Assembly (NCBI RefSeq): GCF_000187265.1
Contig: NZ_GL698429.1
Span: 1,203,698-1,267,697 of the forward strand
Direction: 5' to 3'
Length of the DNA stretch: 64,000 bases
From: Streptococcus equinus ATCC 9812
GTDB lineage: Bacteria; Bacillota; Bacilli; Lactobacillales; Streptococcaceae
Position 1 is the stretch's first letter; the number at the start of each line of letters is the position of its first letter. A program made the position numbers and the translations under genes. Of the stretch, positions 30,430-40,967 are shown in pieces. The notes beneath the pieces were generated by a model, which saw only the letters and a list, made by a program, of their open reading frames with translations, was not told where the DNA came from and did no database searches.

Positions 30430-31197
30430 TTAAATTTCTTTGCCGTCAAATGTAAAGCGGATGTGTGGAAATTCTTTTTCACCGTCTTTTCCTACCATGA
30501 ATTCCTTAGCTTCTTTTTTGATTTGATTCAAATCAACGCCTTGAATTTTTGCTGCAAAGACACAGCCACAGTAGCATTGACGATAGATGTCATACTCCTC
30601 ACACATTTCAACTGAACGGCGGTAGCCATTATTTTTCTTGAAATCACTTGGCAAATACTTAGTCGCATAAACTTTTTGGACTTCGATTCCCACGCTGTTG
30701 ATGACTTGGGAATTTTTGTGCGGGCTAATTGTCAAAGCACTGGCAAAGTAATCATATCCAAGCTCAACCGCCATTTTTGCCGCTTTATCCAAACGATAAT
30801 CAAAACAAACCGTACAACGTTCGCCACCTTCAGGTTCGTCTTCTAGACCGTGAACCTTTTGAAAATATTCTGATGGGTCATAAGGTGCCTCAATGAAGTC
30901 AACATTATTTCCTGTTTTTTCATTAAAATCCGAGATGAATTTTTGCACCACATAAGCACGACGAAGGTACTCGTCTTTTGGATGAATATTTGAATTGGCA
31001 AAATAAACTGTCAAGTCAGCATACTGCGTCAAATATTCCAAAGTATATGTAGAGCACGGTGCACAGCAAACGTGGACAAGAATTTTTGGTCTTACTTCTT
31101 CTTGCGCCCAACGTTTAGCCATTTGTTGCATGACTCGGTCATAGTTGATTTTTTGATTGGGATTCATCTTAGATAGAATCTCTTCTAAATCAATCAC
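30430..31197 (-). CDS. queH: Epoxyqueuosine reductase QueH
   Basis: Reduces epoxyqueuosine to queuosine in tRNA, the non-cobalamin alternative to QueG. 255 residues with the CCAPC cluster (HVCCAPCST), ERCTVCFDYRL and the C-terminal YCGC that bind iron-sulphur and iron centres. GTG 31197 is preferred: AGGAAG lies 9-10 nt upstream; 31260 would add 21 atypical residues. Together with tgt in this window it supports queuosine modification. Confidence 0.88.
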   Translation of the reverse strand: MIDLEEILSKMNPNQKINYDRVMQQMAKRWAQEEVRPKILVHVCCAPCSTYTLEYLTQYADLTVYFANSNIHPKDEYLRRAYVVQKFISDFNEKTGNNVDFIEAPYDPSEYFQKVHGLEDEPEGGERCTVCFDYRLDKAAKMAVELGYDYFASALTISPHKNSQVINSVGIEVQKVYATKYLPSDFKKNNGYRRSVEMCEEYDIYRQCYCGCVFAAKIQGVDLNQIKKEAKEFMVGKDGEKEFPHIRFTFDGKEI

Positions 31198-31397
31198 AAA
31201 AATAGTCTTCCTTTCCAGTACTGATGAGGTCACCCCATTATACCATAAGTTATTTTTCAAAAAAATGGCAAAGATTTCTAATTAAAATAGAGCAAAAAAA
31301 TGACAATTATCACCTGTTTTTTATAAACAAAGACAAACATAGACGTCTTATGATATAATGGAGATTGTAATCTTGCTCGTTTAAGAGAGGAGTAAAA

Positions 31398-32414
31398 ATG
31401 ACAAGACAAAAAGTTGCTGTCTTAGGGCCTGGTTCTTGGGGAACCGCTCTTGCACAAGTATTAAACGACAATGGACATGAAGTTTGTCTATGGGGAAATA
31501 TCCCAGAACAAATCGAAGAATTAAATACGAAACATACTAACACTCGCTACTTCAAAGACATCACAATCTCTGAAGATATCAAAGCGACACTTGATTTAAA
31601 AAAAGCTCTTACAGACGTTGATGCTATCTTGTTTGTTGTTCCAACAAAAGTTACACGTTTGGTTGCAAAACAAGTTGCTGAAACACTTGATCACAAAGCA
31701 GTTATCATGCACGCTTCTAAAGGTCTTGAACCTGGAACACACGAACGCCTTTCAACTATTCTTGAGGAAGAAATTCCTGCCGAATTGCGTTCAGATATCG
31801 TTGTTGTTTCTGGACCAAGTCACGCTGAAGAAACAATCGTTCGTGATATCACTTTGATCACTGCTGCTTCTAAAAATCATGAAGCTGCTAAATACGTTCA
31901 AAAACTATTTAGTAACAACTACTTCCGTCTCTACACTAATACTGATGTTATCGGTGTAGAAACAGCTGGTGCTCTTAAGAATATCATTGCTGTTGGTGCC
32001 GGTGCACTTCACGGTCTTGGTTTCGGTGACAATGCTAAAGCAGCCGTTATCACACGTGGACTTGCTGAAATCACACGTCTCGGGGTTAAATTGGGAGCCA
32101 ACCCACTCACTTACAGCGGACTTTCTGGTGTCGGAGACCTTATCGTAACAGGAACATCAGTTCACTCTCGTAACTGGCGAGCTGGTGATGCTCTTGGTCG
32201 TGGTGAAAAACTCGAAGACATCGAGAAAAATATGGGAATGGTTATCGAAGGCATTTCAACAACTAAAGTTGCTTATGAATTAGCTAAAGAATTGGATGTC
32301 TACATGCCAATCACAACTGCTATCTACAAAGTTATCTACGAAGGTGCTGATGTTCGTGATAGCATTCTTGGCATGATGTCAAATGATTTCCGCTCTGAAA
32401 ACGAGTGGCACTAA
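31398..32414 (+). CDS. gpsA: Glycerol-3-phosphate dehydrogenase [NAD(P)+]
   Basis: Reduces dihydroxyacetone phosphate to glycerol 3-phosphate for phospholipids. 338 residues with the Rossmann loop [12 protein letters not shown] at residues 9-20 and the catalytic lysine in [21 protein letters not shown] precedes the ATG, and a TATAAT box lies about 45 nt upstream. It is followed by galU, a common streptococcal pair. Confidence 0.96.
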   Translation: MTRQKVAVLGPGSWGTALAQVLNDNGHEVCLWGNIPEQIEELNTKHTNTRYFKDITISEDIKATLDLKKALTDVDAILFVVPTKVTRLVAKQVAETLDHKAVIMHASKGLEPGTHERLSTILEEEIPAELRSDIVVVSGPSHAEETIVRDITLITAASKNHEAAKYVQKLFSNNYFRLYTNTDVIGVETAGALKNIIAVGAGALHGLGFGDNAKAAVITRGLAEITRLGVKLGANPLTYSGLSGVGDLIVTGTSVHSRNWRAGDALGRGEKLEDIEKNMGMVIEGISTTKVAYELAKELDVYMPITTAIYKVIYEGADVRDSILGMMSNDFRSENEWH

Positions 32415-32473
32415 AATTAGAATTGTAGTATAATTTAATTTAGCATAGTTTATTTATGAAAAGGAGTTCTCGT

Positions 32474-33394
32474 ATGAATATGAGAAAAGTTAGAAAAGCC
32501 GTTATTCCCGCAGCTGGTCTTGGAACTCGTTTCTTGCCAGCTACAAAAGCACTCGCTAAAGAGATGCTTCCAATTGTTGATAAACCAACCATCCAATTTA
32601 TCGTTGAAGAAGCCTTGAAATCAGGTATTGAAGATATCTTGGTTGTTACTGGTAAATCTAAACGTTCTATCGAAGATCATTTTGACTCAAACTTCGAACT
32701 AGAATACAATTTGGACCATAAAGGAAAAACAGACCTTCTTAAACTCGTTAACGATACAACAGCTATCAATCTTCACTTCATCCGTCAAAGTCACCCTCGT
32801 GGACTTGGTGATGCTGTCCTTCAAGCTAAAGCTTTTGTAGGCAACGAACCATTCGTCATTATGCTGGGTGATGACCTTATGGATATCAACAACGATAAAG
32901 CTGTACCACTTACAAAACAATTGATTAACGACTACGAAAACACGCATGCATCAACAATTGCTGTTATGCCTGTGCCACACGAAGAAGTTTCATCATACGG
33001 TGTTATCGCACCTCAAGGCGAAGGAAAAGACGGTCTTTACAGTGTTGAAACATTTGTTGAAAAACCAGCACCTGAAGATGCACCTAGTAATCTTGCTATC
33101 ATCGGTCGCTACCTTCTTACTCCAGAAATCTTCAGCATTCTTGAAACTCAAGAACCTGGAGCTGGTAATGAAATTCAATTGACAGACGCTATCGATGCAT
33201 TAAACAAAACTCAACGCGTCTTTGCACGTCAATTTAACGGTGACCGTTATGATGTCGGTGATAAATTCGGCTTCATGAAAACATCAATTGACTATGCCCT
33301 TCAACACCCCCAAATCAAAGATAACATGAAACAATATCTTATCGATTTAGGTAAAAAATTAGAAGGTCAATCAGACAAAAAAGATTCTAAATAA
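32474..33394 (+). CDS. galU: UTP-glucose-1-phosphate uridylyltransferase
   Basis: Makes UDP-glucose for capsule, glycolipid and galactose metabolism. 306 residues with the nucleotidyltransferase loop [13 protein letters not shown] and the FVEKP substrate motif. ATG 32474 follows AAAAGGAG by 7 nt; ATG 32456 lies upstream of that RBS and is rejected. Confidence 0.95.
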   Translation: MNMRKVRKAVIPAAGLGTRFLPATKALAKEMLPIVDKPTIQFIVEEALKSGIEDILVVTGKSKRSIEDHFDSNFELEYNLDHKGKTDLLKLVNDTTAINLHFIRQSHPRGLGDAVLQAKAFVGNEPFVIMLGDDLMDINNDKAVPLTKQLINDYENTHASTIAVMPVPHEEVSSYGVIAPQGEGKDGLYSVETFVEKPAPEDAPSNLAIIGRYLLTPEIFSILETQEPGAGNEIQLTDAIDALNKTQRVFARQFNGDRYDVGDKFGFMKTSIDYALQHPQIKDNMKQYLIDLGKKLEGQSDKKDSK

Positions 33395-33407
33395 TATACT
33401 ATAAATT

Positions 33408-33447
33408 AAAAAAATTCCTCTAGATAATATCTAGGGGAATTTTTTAA
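33408..33447. terminator. Bidirectional terminator between galU and rhomboid gene
   Basis: AAATTCC CTAGAT / ATCTAG GGAATTT hairpin with TTTTTT and AAAAAA flanks. Confidence 0.9.
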
Positions 33448-34115
33448 TGCAATGAAATCATAATCAAAAGCATACTCAGCACAACATATGTTGCCAACGC
33501 TAGCCAACGTTGCCATGGTTTAAACATATGTTTTTCCACAAGAGTTGGTAAAAAGATGGCACACAAAACACCACCAACAAGTCCACCAATGTGCCCTGCA
33601 ATCCCGACACTTGGTGTGAATAAATTAAACAGCAAGTTAATCAAAATAAGCACTTGATAATTGCGACCTAGCTCTTTCAAATAAGGATTTCTTCCAAAAT
33701 ACCCAGCAACCATAATCGCCGCAAAAACACCGAAAAGCGATGTTGAAGCCCCCGCAGCAATCACGTTTGGCGTAAAGGAAAGCGTAAAGATATTCCCAAC
33801 AATCCCTGATAAAACATACAAAGCTAAAAACTTATGATGTCCCCAAATTTGCTCTGCCAATTGTCCGACAAAATAAAGCGTCAACATATTAAAGAAAAAA
33901 TGTTCCCATCCAATGTGCACAAAAATCGGTGTCACCAAACGCCATAATTGACTATGGTCGTACATGACATAGGAGCCATACATACCACCAGAATTAAAAA
34001 TCGCTTGGGTAGATGTTGCATTGCCAAAATAAATCAATTGCATGGCTACAAAGACAAGTGTCGTCAGTACCAGCAAAAAAAGTGTCACAGGACTTTCCTT
34101 GATAACTTTTTTCAT
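33444..34115 (-). CDS. Rhomboid family intramembrane serine protease (GluP-like)
   Basis: A 223-residue protein with six to seven membrane segments. The catalytic serine lies in GASTSLFG (near residue 125) and the histidine in AGHIGGLVGG (near residue 180); HIGWEHFFFNM is the conserved loop. It overlaps the 5-FCL gene by 4 nt, the usual Firmicute pairing. Its substrate is unknown. Confidence 0.9.
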   Translation of the reverse strand: MKKVIKESPVTLFLLVLTTLVFVAMQLIYFGNATSTQAIFNSGGMYGSYVMYDHSQLWRLVTPIFVHIGWEHFFFNMLTLYFVGQLAEQIWGHHKFLALYVLSGIVGNIFTLSFTPNVIAAGASTSLFGVFAAIMVAGYFGRNPYLKELGRNYQVLILINLLFNLFTPSVGIAGHIGGLVGGVLCAIFLPTLVEKHMFKPWQRWLALATYVVLSMLLIMISLH

Positions 34116-34639
34116 CGACTCAATACCTCCTTAACAGCTATGTCATGACTATCCGGCTGAAAATCAGCCTTTTGAAAATCATAAATCGTACTAATCGTAT
34201 TTCCTTTATAATCTTTTAAATATCTATCGTAAAAACCACCGCCATATCCAATACGGTAACCATCATGATTAAACCCCACACCTGGCACATGAATCAAATC
34301 TATTTCAGATTTATCCACAGGTTTTCCACAATTAGGCTCCCATAAACCAAACTTGGTTTTAACCAGATGTTCGGGGTCATAAGCACAAAAAATCATTTTT
34401 CCTTTAGGATACGTTTTAGGAATAAGAATTTTTTTGCCGTCTTTTTCTGCTTGATTAATCAACAGTTGGGTGTCATATTCAAAATCAAAAGCCAAATAGG
34501 TCGCAATTATCTTTGCCTCTTTGTAAGCTTTTGTCTGTATAAAATCATCTAATAAAGTCTTATCTACCAAGGCTTTTTCACGTTTATCTTGTCCTTTCAA
34601 ATTGGCAAGAATGTTCTTTCGTAAGGCTGCTTTTTCCAT
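34112..34639 (-). CDS. 5-formyltetrahydrofolate cyclo-ligase
   Basis: Converts 5-formyl-THF to 5,10-methenyl-THF with ATP. 175 residues; the C-terminal GVGFNHDGYRIGYGGGFYDRYL is the family signature. ATG 34639 (MEKAALRKN) is chosen. TATCAT lies exactly 6 nt before it in an extended TGT context, so the transcript may be leaderless; an in-frame start at 34678 lies within the promoter. Confidence 0.9.
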   Translation of the reverse strand: MEKAALRKNILANLKGQDKREKALVDKTLLDDFIQTKAYKEAKIIATYLAFDFEYDTQLLINQAEKDGKKILIPKTYPKGKMIFCAYDPEHLVKTKFGLWEPNCGKPVDKSEIDLIHVPGVGFNHDGYRIGYGGGFYDRYLKDYKGNTISTIYDFQKADFQPDSHDIAVKEVLSR

Positions 34640-34694
34640 GCTTTTATGATAACACAAAACCGATATTTTACTCAGCAAAAACCTTAAAATTTAC

Positions 34695-34727
34695 TTTGAG
34701 GTTTCTTTAAGGTTTCTTAGATATACT
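34695..34727 (+). promoter_or_regulatory. CiaR box and -10 of first csRNA
   Basis: TTTGAG-N5-TTTAAG-N10-TATACT, matching the published CiaR direct repeat TTTAAG-N5-TTTAAG at one mismatch. Confidence 0.82.
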
Positions 34728-34733
34728 ATATCT

Positions 34734-34871
34734 ATCCTAAATAGCGGTTCTCCCAAACCGCTGGGAATTGGCTCTTTTGGAGTTATTCCCTTTTCATAAA
34801 TCTCCTGGACATGATTGAAAAATCATGTCCTTCCCTTTTTAAGCCGCTAGCTCTCAATAGCGGCTTTTTTT
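34734..34871 (+). ncRNA. CiaR-dependent small RNA (csRNA type), first copy
   Basis: Repeats TTTGAG (34695-34700) and TTTAAG (34706-34711) are 5 nt apart, and TATACT (34722-34727) lies exactly 10 nt further, the CiaR promoter layout. The transcript (start about 34734) has hairpins, a single-stranded TTTTCATAAATCTCCT (34790-34806) that complements a Shine-Dalgarno plus AUG, a second hairpin (GACATGATT/AATCATGTC) and a terminator (34842-34865 plus T run). csRNAs block translation of target mRNAs. It lies in an otherwise empty 240-nt gap. Confidence 0.85.
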
Positions 34872-34885
34872 ATTTTTCAAATACA

Positions 34886-34920
34886 AGAAAGGGAGCAAGG
34901 CTAAAAACTTGCTACCTTTT
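34886..34920 (-). terminator. Terminator after M20 deacetylase gene
   Basis: AAAGGtAGCAAG / CTTGCTcCCTTT stem with T-rich tail on the minus strand. Confidence 0.75.
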
Positions 34921-36053
34921 TACTGACTTACTTTTTCTTTCAAGAAAGCTGAGATTTCACTAACCGCAAACGAAAGGGCTGCTTCATTTGGACTCATCTT
35001 AGGATGGTGAAGAGCGTAAGGTGTTTCAACGCCTAACCAGAACATCACTCCTGGAATTTTATTTAACAAATACCCAAAATCTTCTCCAGTCATAGCTGGT
35101 AAGCAGTCAATCAGATGTACAGCTTCGCGATTTCTAAAGAAATCCATAGCCTCACGCGCCAATTCAGGATTATTTTCCACAGGGAGATAACCACCCTGTT
35201 TCAAATTGACCTCTACTTCCATTCCAAAACTTGCTGCTACTCCTTTAGCAATCTCAGTTACACGTTTTTGAATTAAAAGGCTCATGTCTTGCGTCAAAGT
35301 ACGAACAGTACCGTGCAGCTGCGCTGTTTCTGCAATGACATTATTCGTTGTCCCCGAATGAAATGACCCAAAAGTGACGACGCCACCTTGAATCGGGTCG
35401 ACATTTCGACTGACAATTGTCTGAATCTGCGTGACAAAATAAGCTGCAGCAACCAAGGCATCGTTTGCTTCATGTGGAAAAGCCGCATGACCACCTTTTC
35501 CTTTGAAAGTTATCAACACCTCGCAAGTGCCTGCAAAAAGAGTCGAGGTATTTGTCGCGATATCCCCAACCTTAAAATCAGGTCGCACATGTAACCCGTA
35601 AAATTCATCTGGTTTCCAATCGCCAAATGCATTTTCTTGATACATGAGCATGCCACCAGCCTCATTTTCCTCAGCTGGTTGAAAAAGAAAGAGTAGATTG
35701 TTCTTTGGTTGTGTTTGCACCAATTCATCTAACAAACCAAGTGCAACGGTCATGTGCATATCATGTCCACAAGCATGCATACGCCCTTCATGTTGACTTG
35801 CAAATGAAAGACCAGTCTCTTCAACCACTGGCAGAGCATCTATATCTGTACGCCAACCAATTGTTTTTTGAGGAGCAGAACCTTTTAAAAAGACTAAAAT
35901 CCCAGTTCGCCAAGTTCGTTGTTCCACAAAGTCTTTTCCCGCTGTGATTTCTGCGATACGCTCTAAAAGGTAAGCTTGCGTTTTAAATTCTTCCAAACCA
36001 ATTTCTGGAATCTGATGTAAATCACGACGAATTTTAATTAAATCTAAAGTCAT
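34920..36053 (-). CDS. N-acetyldiaminopimelate deacetylase (M20 amidohydrolase)
   Basis: Removes acetyl from N-acetyl-LL-diaminopimelate in the acetylase branch of the DAP/lysine pathway. 377 residues; metal motifs [12 protein letters not shown] (near residue 90) and PAEENEAGG (near residue 130). The specific substrate is inferred from the neighbour dapH, 57 nt upstream, as in other streptococci and Bacillus. AAAGGAAA precedes the ATG. Confidence 0.88.
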   Translation of the reverse strand: MTLDLIKIRRDLHQIPEIGLEEFKTQAYLLERIAEITAGKDFVEQRTWRTGILVFLKGSAPQKTIGWRTDIDALPVVEETGLSFASQHEGRMHACGHDMHMTVALGLLDELVQTQPKNNLLFLFQPAEENEAGGMLMYQENAFGDWKPDEFYGLHVRPDFKVGDIATNTSTLFAGTCEVLITFKGKGGHAAFPHEANDALVAAAYFVTQIQTIVSRNVDPIQGGVVTFGSFHSGTTNNVIAETAQLHGTVRTLTQDMSLLIQKRVTEIAKGVAASFGMEVEVNLKQGGYLPVENNPELAREAMDFFRNREAVHLIDCLPAMTGEDFGYLLNKIPGVMFWLGVETPYALHHPKMSPNEAALSFAVSEISAFLKEKVSQ

Positions 36054-36072
36054 ATGTTTTCCTTTATTTGTG

Positions 36073-36106
36073 AAAAGCTTGAGAAAACTCCCAAGCCTTT
36101 GAATCT
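36073..36106 (-). terminator. Hairpin between dapH and deacetylase
   Basis: AGGCTTGGGAG / CTCAAGCTT type imperfect hairpin just after dapH; a weak terminator or processing element. Confidence 0.45.
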
Positions 36107-36110
36107 CTTA

Positions 36111-36809
36111 TTACAAATTGCGCAAAGCGTCTTCGAGTGCTGTTTTTTGTTGTGTTTTGGCATCAATTTCTTTAATGACACGCGCTGGAACACCTGCTAC
36201 AACAACATTTTCAGGGACATCTTTGGTAACAATAGCTCCCGCAGCAACAACAGAACCATTACCGACTTGAACCCCTTCGATAACGACCGCATTAGCACCG
36301 ACAAGAACGTTGTCTCCGATACGAACTGGATCAGCTGAAGCTGGTTCAATTACACCTGCAAGAACGGCACCTGCACCGATATGGCTATTTTTACCAACAA
36401 TGGCACGACCACCAAGAACAGCACCCATATCAATCATTGTTCCTGCACCGATTTCAGCACCGATATTAATCACAGCTCCCATCATAACAACCGCATTGTC
36501 TTCTATTGTCACTTGGTCACGAATGATAGCCCCCGGTTCGATACGAGCGTTAATATGGCGTTTATCAAGCAATGGCACAGCTGAATTGCGACCATCTTGT
36601 TCAACAACGTAATCTTTATTTTCAGTCAAGTTTGCCAAAAGTGGCTCAATGTCTTTCCAATCACCAAAAAGCACATTACCAAGCTTAATGACACTTTCTG
36701 GAACAGCTGCTGCTAATTCACCTTCAAATGTCACTTTAACATTTGTTTTTTTCTCCGCATTTCCGATAAATGCGATAATTTCTTGAGCAGTCATTTTTTG
36801 TGCAGTCAT
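36111..36809 (-). CDS. dapH: Tetrahydrodipicolinate N-acetyltransferase
   Basis: Acetylates tetrahydrodipicolinate with acetyl-CoA, first step of the acetylase DAP branch. 232 residues from ATG 36809 ([14 protein letters not shown]). The C-terminal half is a left-handed beta-helix of hexapeptide repeats ([19 protein letters not shown] region). In-frame sequence up to 36854 lacks an RBS. The gene feeds the downstream deacetylase. Confidence 0.95.
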   Translation of the reverse strand: MTAQKMTAQEIIAFIGNAEKKTNVKVTFEGELAAAVPESVIKLGNVLFGDWKDIEPLLANLTENKDYVVEQDGRNSAVPLLDKRHINARIEPGAIIRDQVTIEDNAVVMMGAVINIGAEIGAGTMIDMGAVLGGRAIVGKNSHIGAGAVLAGVIEPASADPVRIGDNVLVGANAVVIEGVQVGNGSVVAAGAIVTKDVPENVVVAGVPARVIKEIDAKTQQKTALEDALRNL

Positions 36810-37049
36810 ATTTAAGATACCCAGAGCGTTGAAGCGGCTCACAGAGCCTTTCAATCGAAAAAAGTAAAGCAGAACATCTACTACTAACCAGTTTTCCCTT
36901 TTAGCTCAGATACAGTTATTCAAAACTCCCCTTGCTAAACACTCAAATCCTTCTAATTCAAATTTTATTATATAATTTACTATTATAACAAATATTCAGA
37001 AAATTTGGAAAGAAATTTGGTTATTTATTCACCTCGAATAATTTTTTCA

Positions 37050-37082
37050 CGCAAAAAAGACCTCCTTCAGGAAGTCTTTCAA
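37050..37082 (-). terminator. Terminator of the 37-39.5 kb envelope operon
   Basis: GACTTCC tgaa GGAGGTC then TTTTTT on the minus strand. Confidence 0.88.
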
Positions 37083-37088
37083 ACAAAC

Positions 37089-38042
37089 TCAGTTACTTAC
37101 TGGAGTGAAAATCAATTTTGCTGAATCTGCTGGTACTGTATCATCTGTATTATAAAAAGAGGTTGTGATAATTTCTCCTTCAGATAGTTTAACAGCAACG
37201 TCCATATTACCTGGACTTAGAGATTGACTTCGTTCATCATCAGATTCCTCATTATAAATTCCTATATCCCAACCCAAGTTTTCAAATTCAGTATCCATCG
37301 TCATGTTTGTGCTTAAAGTATATGTCCCAGATGGAATATCTCTACCGACAACATAATTGCCAATGCCAATTTCATTTGATTGTGAAACATTCTCAACTGC
37401 TGTAAGTTTGATTTTAGAAATATTTGAAAAGTCTAAAGTGTCACCTTCAAATAATATAACTCTGATTACTGACGGAGAAGTTGTATCCCCACTGTCTGTC
37501 GAAGCACCAATCCAGTTGATATATAGTCCAGAATACATCTTACTTCTATCACCCACGATATTGCCATTGCCACCAGTAATCTCTAAATCATAGATTCCAG
37601 GCTTAATATCACCAGATTCCCCAACAGTAATTTTTCCAGTTATATATAACTCATCAGTAGAAACCGAAGAATCTGCCAATTTATTAATTTCTTCTAAGAA
37701 ACTTGCTTCCTTGCTTGATTTAGTTTTAGAAGTAACTGTATTTCCTGTTTTATCTACACTTGTTGAATTATTCATAGCAGAATCAATCGCTGCACCATAG
37801 GCAGATTGAGTTATCAAAACAATGATAAATGCTAATATTGCAACAATAATGGAAACTAGTGATAAAACCTTTTTATTTTTTCTATTAATTATTACTGATA
37901 TAACGCCTAGAACAAGAGCTACTAAAGCTAAAGCAGCTGAACCATTATTGATAAATGGCATCCAAGAAGTTAAAAGCGCTATTCCTCCTACAACAACCGC
38001 AATTATCGCAACAACTTTATGTTCATTATTTTTCTTTTCCAT
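37089..38042 (-). CDS. Membrane-anchored protein with duplicated extracellular domain, unrecognised
   Basis: I cannot name the family. 317 residues: three hydrophobic segments (about 10-30, 34-51, 58-80), a Ser/Thr/Lys linker, then two related beta-rich modules. Module 1 (about 132-225) contains VGESGDIKPGIYDLEI and LFEGDTLDF; module 2 (about 225-317) contains VVGRDIPSGTYTLS and LSEGEIITT. The shared pattern is vG.dI.pGtY...eGd. The modules are probably outside the cell. It is the last gene of a four-gene run. Confidence 0.6.
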   Translation of the reverse strand: MEKKNNEHKVVAIIAVVVGGIALLTSWMPFINNGSAALALVALVLGVISVIINRKNKKVLSLVSIIVAILAFIIVLITQSAYGAAIDSAMNNSTSVDKTGNTVTSKTKSSKEASFLEEINKLADSSVSTDELYITGKITVGESGDIKPGIYDLEITGGNGNIVGDRSKMYSGLYINWIGASTDSGDTTSPSVIRVILFEGDTLDFSNISKIKLTAVENVSQSNEIGIGNYVVGRDIPSGTYTLSTNMTMDTEFENLGWDIGIYNEESDDERSQSLSPGNMDVAVKLSEGEIITTSFYNTDDTVPADSAKLIFTPVSN

Positions 38043-38073
38043 ATTTTATTTCCAACGTTCTAAATTCTTACAA

Positions 38074-38466
38074 TTACTCTTGAAACTTTTTCAAACTAGC
38101 AAGGTATAGTGAACCACCAATAATAGCTAAAATTCCACCAACCCAGCCTAAAAATGGGATAATTGCCAAAGCTCCTCCAACAATCAGCAATACATTAGGT
38201 GCTGAACCAATACGGTCGTCATCTTTATAATATACAGAACCTACAATTCCAAGAACTAAAATAGCAATTTTAACAAATAAAGCTAAAGTGCTAGCTAGTG
38301 TCGTTGAAGTGATTGAAATTGCTGAACCACCATTGTAAGCAGTATCAAGTGTAGTTGCAACATCATTTAATGCGCTTGCTGTGATAATAAAGACCGCTAT
38401 TAGCAGAAAAATTCCTCCGACAAGTCCTACAATCCCGTTAATTAAAGCTAATTTTTTTGTTGTCAT
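38074..38466 (-). CDS. Four-helix membrane protein (DUF4064-like)
   Basis: 130 residues, four hydrophobic segments, glycine-rich C-terminal pair (LIVGGALAIIPFLGWVGGIL). It resembles small DUF4064-type proteins of Firmicutes; function unknown. RBS AAAGGAG lies upstream. It is third in the run 39473 to 37089. Confidence 0.6.
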   Translation of the reverse strand: MTTKKLALINGIVGLVGGIFLLIAVFIITASALNDVATTLDTAYNGGSAISITSTTLASTLALFVKIAILVLGIVGSVYYKDDDRIGSAPNVLLIVGGALAIIPFLGWVGGILAIIGGSLYLASLKKFQE

Positions 38467-38505
38467 AATCGTACTCCTTTAAGTTATAAATTACACCATA
38501 AAATA

Positions 38506-38964
38506 TTAATCATTATTATTCTTGGTTTCTTGTAATTTTTTCCATTTTAAGAATTCTTGAAATTCTTGATAATCTTCCTCACCAATAAAGCTTGAATCCT
38601 CTACACTTTTAGTAGTTTTATCATCTTCCATTGTTGGGGAAACAAAATCAACAACATTATTCACAATGGAATTTTTAGTCTCTATTTTTTTCTTTTTAAA
38701 TGTTTTTCCAGACTTTATTGCAGCATCAGCATTAATCTTATTGTTAAATACATTACCTAAAATAGCACCTAAACCAACCCATTTTCCTGCTTTGGTAAGT
38801 CCATCGATAATTTGTGCTAAAACAGCTACCATAAGCATCAGAAACATGAGACTAAACATCATTGCAAAATCTCCAAATAATAGTTTGAGAAGTCCTGAAA
38901 AAATGATAACAATCGCTAAAATTCCAGAACAACCAAGTAAAGCTTTACCAACATTATTATTCAT
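38506..38964 (-). CDS. Membrane protein with cytoplasmic tail, unrecognised
   Basis: 152 residues. Two adjacent hydrophobic segments (about 8-30 and 32-55) precede a basic stretch (SGKTFKKKKIETK) and an acidic, aromatic C-terminus (EEDYQEFQEFLKWKKLQ). No known domain is seen. It starts 14 nt after the lipoprotein gene, so the two are co-transcribed. Confidence 0.6.
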   Translation of the reverse strand: MNNNVGKALLGCSGILAIVIIFSGLLKLLFGDFAMMFSLMFLMLMVAVLAQIIDGLTKAGKWVGLGAILGNVFNNKINADAAIKSGKTFKKKKIETKNSIVNNVVDFVSPTMEDDKTTKSVEDSSFIGEEDYQEFQEFLKWKKLQETKNNND

Positions 38965-38978
38965 TTAGTTCACCATTC

Positions 38979-39473
38979 TTATTGTAAGGCTATTGCCATT
39001 TGATCTGTATATGATTTTAGACTGTCACGATAGTCCTTTAAATACTCTACTATACTGTCTTTTCCAGTAATTCTAGCATTTCCTAAAGAACCATACACTT
39101 CTTTTTGTGTTTCTACACTAGAAGTTACAGAATCTCTCATTGATTGATAAGATTCGGCATCTCCTAAACCATATTGTGAGACGACTGCTTCATAATTCGA
39201 AATGTATTCATTTACGATAGCTTCATACATTTTCAAATAGTCATTATAGGTTACAATACTTTCGATTGTTGAATCAGACGTATCTGTTGGATTAAAATCA
39301 CTATTAACTGCTTCTGTTGAGCTTGATGAACTAGCCACAGTTTCAGTTGAAGAAACTAAATTAGTTGATTCAGTAGTGCTACTTGTTGAAGTGGTATCTT
39401 CCTTAGAAGAACAAGCAGAAAGAAATGAAACAGACAGTGCAGTTATAGCAATTAATGCTAGTTTATTTCTCAT
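38979..39473 (-). CDS. Lipoprotein, unrecognised
   Basis: 164 residues with a clear lipoprotein signal: MRNKLALIAITALSVSFLSAC, lipobox LSAC with the acylated cysteine at residue 21. A long Ser/Thr linker (22-65) leads to a mostly helical C-terminal domain (YLKMYEAIVNEYISNYEAV...). It is the first gene of the envelope run. Confidence 0.7.
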   Translation of the reverse strand: MRNKLALIAITALSVSFLSACSSKEDTTSTSSTTESTNLVSSTETVASSSSSTEAVNSDFNPTDTSDSTIESIVTYNDYLKMYEAIVNEYISNYEAVVSQYGLGDAESYQSMRDSVTSSVETQKEVYGSLGNARITGKDSIVEYLKDYRDSLKSYTDQMAIALQ

Positions 39474-39569
39474 ATTTTCATATCTCCATTTTCCTTAAAA
39501 TTTTCCACAACCATTATATATATAATTTTGTCAATCGGTTTCAGAGAATTTTTTAAGGAAATTTTTCAC

Positions 39570-39602
39570 GCAAAAAAGCTCCCTTACGGAAGCTTTTTTA
39601 TC
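39570..39602 (-). terminator. pgi terminator
   Basis: GCTTCC gtaa GGGAGC hairpin followed by TTTTTT on the minus strand, 16 nt after the pgi stop. Confidence 0.88.
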
Positions 39603-39617
39603 TATGTTAATGATGAA

Positions 39618-40967
39618 TTAAAGACGTGCGTTCAATTCAGCTGACAAGTCTTCAAATCCTGGTTTACCAAGAAGAGCAAACATGTTTTTCTTGTATGCTT
39701 CTACACCTGGTTGGTTGAATGGGTTAACAGCATTAAGGTAACCTGAAAGACCGATAGCCAATTCGAAGAAGTAGATTGTGTAACCAAGAGTGAATTCATC
39801 TTGTTGAGGAAGTGTCAAGAACATGTTAGGAACACCACCGTCAGTGTGAGCAAGAAGAACACCGTCAGTTGCTTTTTTGTTTACGAAGTCAACGTCTTTA
39901 CCTTGAAGGTATCCAAGACCATCAAGATCTTCTGACAATTCAGGGATAACAACGTTTTTACGTGGTTTATCAACACGAACAACTGTTTCGAAGATGTTAC
40001 GGTAACCTTCTTGGATGAATTGTCCAAGTGAGTGAAGGTCTGTTGAGAAGTTAGCAGATGTTGGATAGATACCTTTTTGGTGTTTACCTTCTGATTCACC
40101 AGCTAATTGTTTCCACCATTCGCCGAAGTATTGAAGTGATGGTTCGTAGTTAGCCAAGATTTCAGTGATGTAACCTTTACGGTAAAGTACGTTACGAACT
40201 GCAGCGTATTGGTAAGCGATATTTTCTGAGATTTCAGCAGAAGTCAATTCTTTACGAGCAGCGTTAGCACCGTTCATAAGAGCTTCGATATCGATACCAG
40301 CAGCAGCGATTGGAAGAAGACCTACAGCAGTCAATACTGAGAAACGTCCACCAACGTTATCTGGAACAACAAATGTTTCCCAATCGTTAGCAACCGCTTC
40401 AACCTTAACAGCACCTTTAGCTTTATCTGTTGTAGCGTAGATACGTTTGTTAGCTTCTTCTTGACCGTATTTTTCAACTAGAAGTTCTTTGAAGACACGG
40501 AAAGCGATAGCTGGTTCAGTTGTAGTACCTGATTTAGAAATGATGTTAACAGAGAACTCTTTATCTTTAACATATTCAACAAGGTCTGCAAGGTAAGTTG
40601 AAGAAATTGAGTTACCAGCGTAAAGGATTTGAGGACCTTTACGATCTGCAGATGCTTGAAGGTTATAGAAGTGGTTGCTCAAGAAATCGATAGCAGCACG
40701 TGCTCCAAGGTATGAACCACCGATACCGATAACAACAAGAACTTCACTGTCTGATTGGATTTTAGCAGCAGCTTTTTGGATACGAGCAAATTCTTCTTTG
40801 TCGTAGTTTTCTGGAAGGTCTACCCAACCAAGGAAATCAGAACCAGGACCAGTACCTTTACGCAAATATTCGTCAGCAACGTTGACTTGTGTTTGCATGA
40901 AGTCGATTTCTTCTTGTTCGACGAATTGACCCAACAATTTTGAATAATCAAATTTAATATGTGTCAT
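39618..40967 (-). CDS. pgi: Glucose-6-phosphate isomerase
   Basis: Interconverts glucose 6-phosphate and fructose 6-phosphate in glycolysis. 449 residues with [13 protein letters not shown] near residue 80, [10 protein letters not shown] near residue 145 and the catalytic glutamate region. AGGAG lies upstream. The 280 nt upstream toward the SRP RNA hold no other gene: a 62-codon plus-strand ORF there looks accidental. Confidence 0.96.
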   Translation of the reverse strand: MTHIKFDYSKLLGQFVEQEEIDFMQTQVNVADEYLRKGTGPGSDFLGWVDLPENYDKEEFARIQKAAAKIQSDSEVLVVIGIGGSYLGARAAIDFLSNHFYNLQASADRKGPQILYAGNSISSTYLADLVEYVKDKEFSVNIISKSGTTTEPAIAFRVFKELLVEKYGQEEANKRIYATTDKAKGAVKVEAVANDWETFVVPDNVGGRFSVLTAVGLLPIAAAGIDIEALMNGANAARKELTSAEISENIAYQYAAVRNVLYRKGYITEILANYEPSLQYFGEWWKQLAGESEGKHQKGIYPTSANFSTDLHSLGQFIQEGYRNIFETVVRVDKPRKNVVIPELSEDLDGLGYLQGKDVDFVNKKATDGVLLAHTDGGVPNMFLTLPQQDEFTLGYTIYFFELAIGLSGYLNAVNPFNQPGVEAYKKNMFALLGKPGFEDLSAELNARL

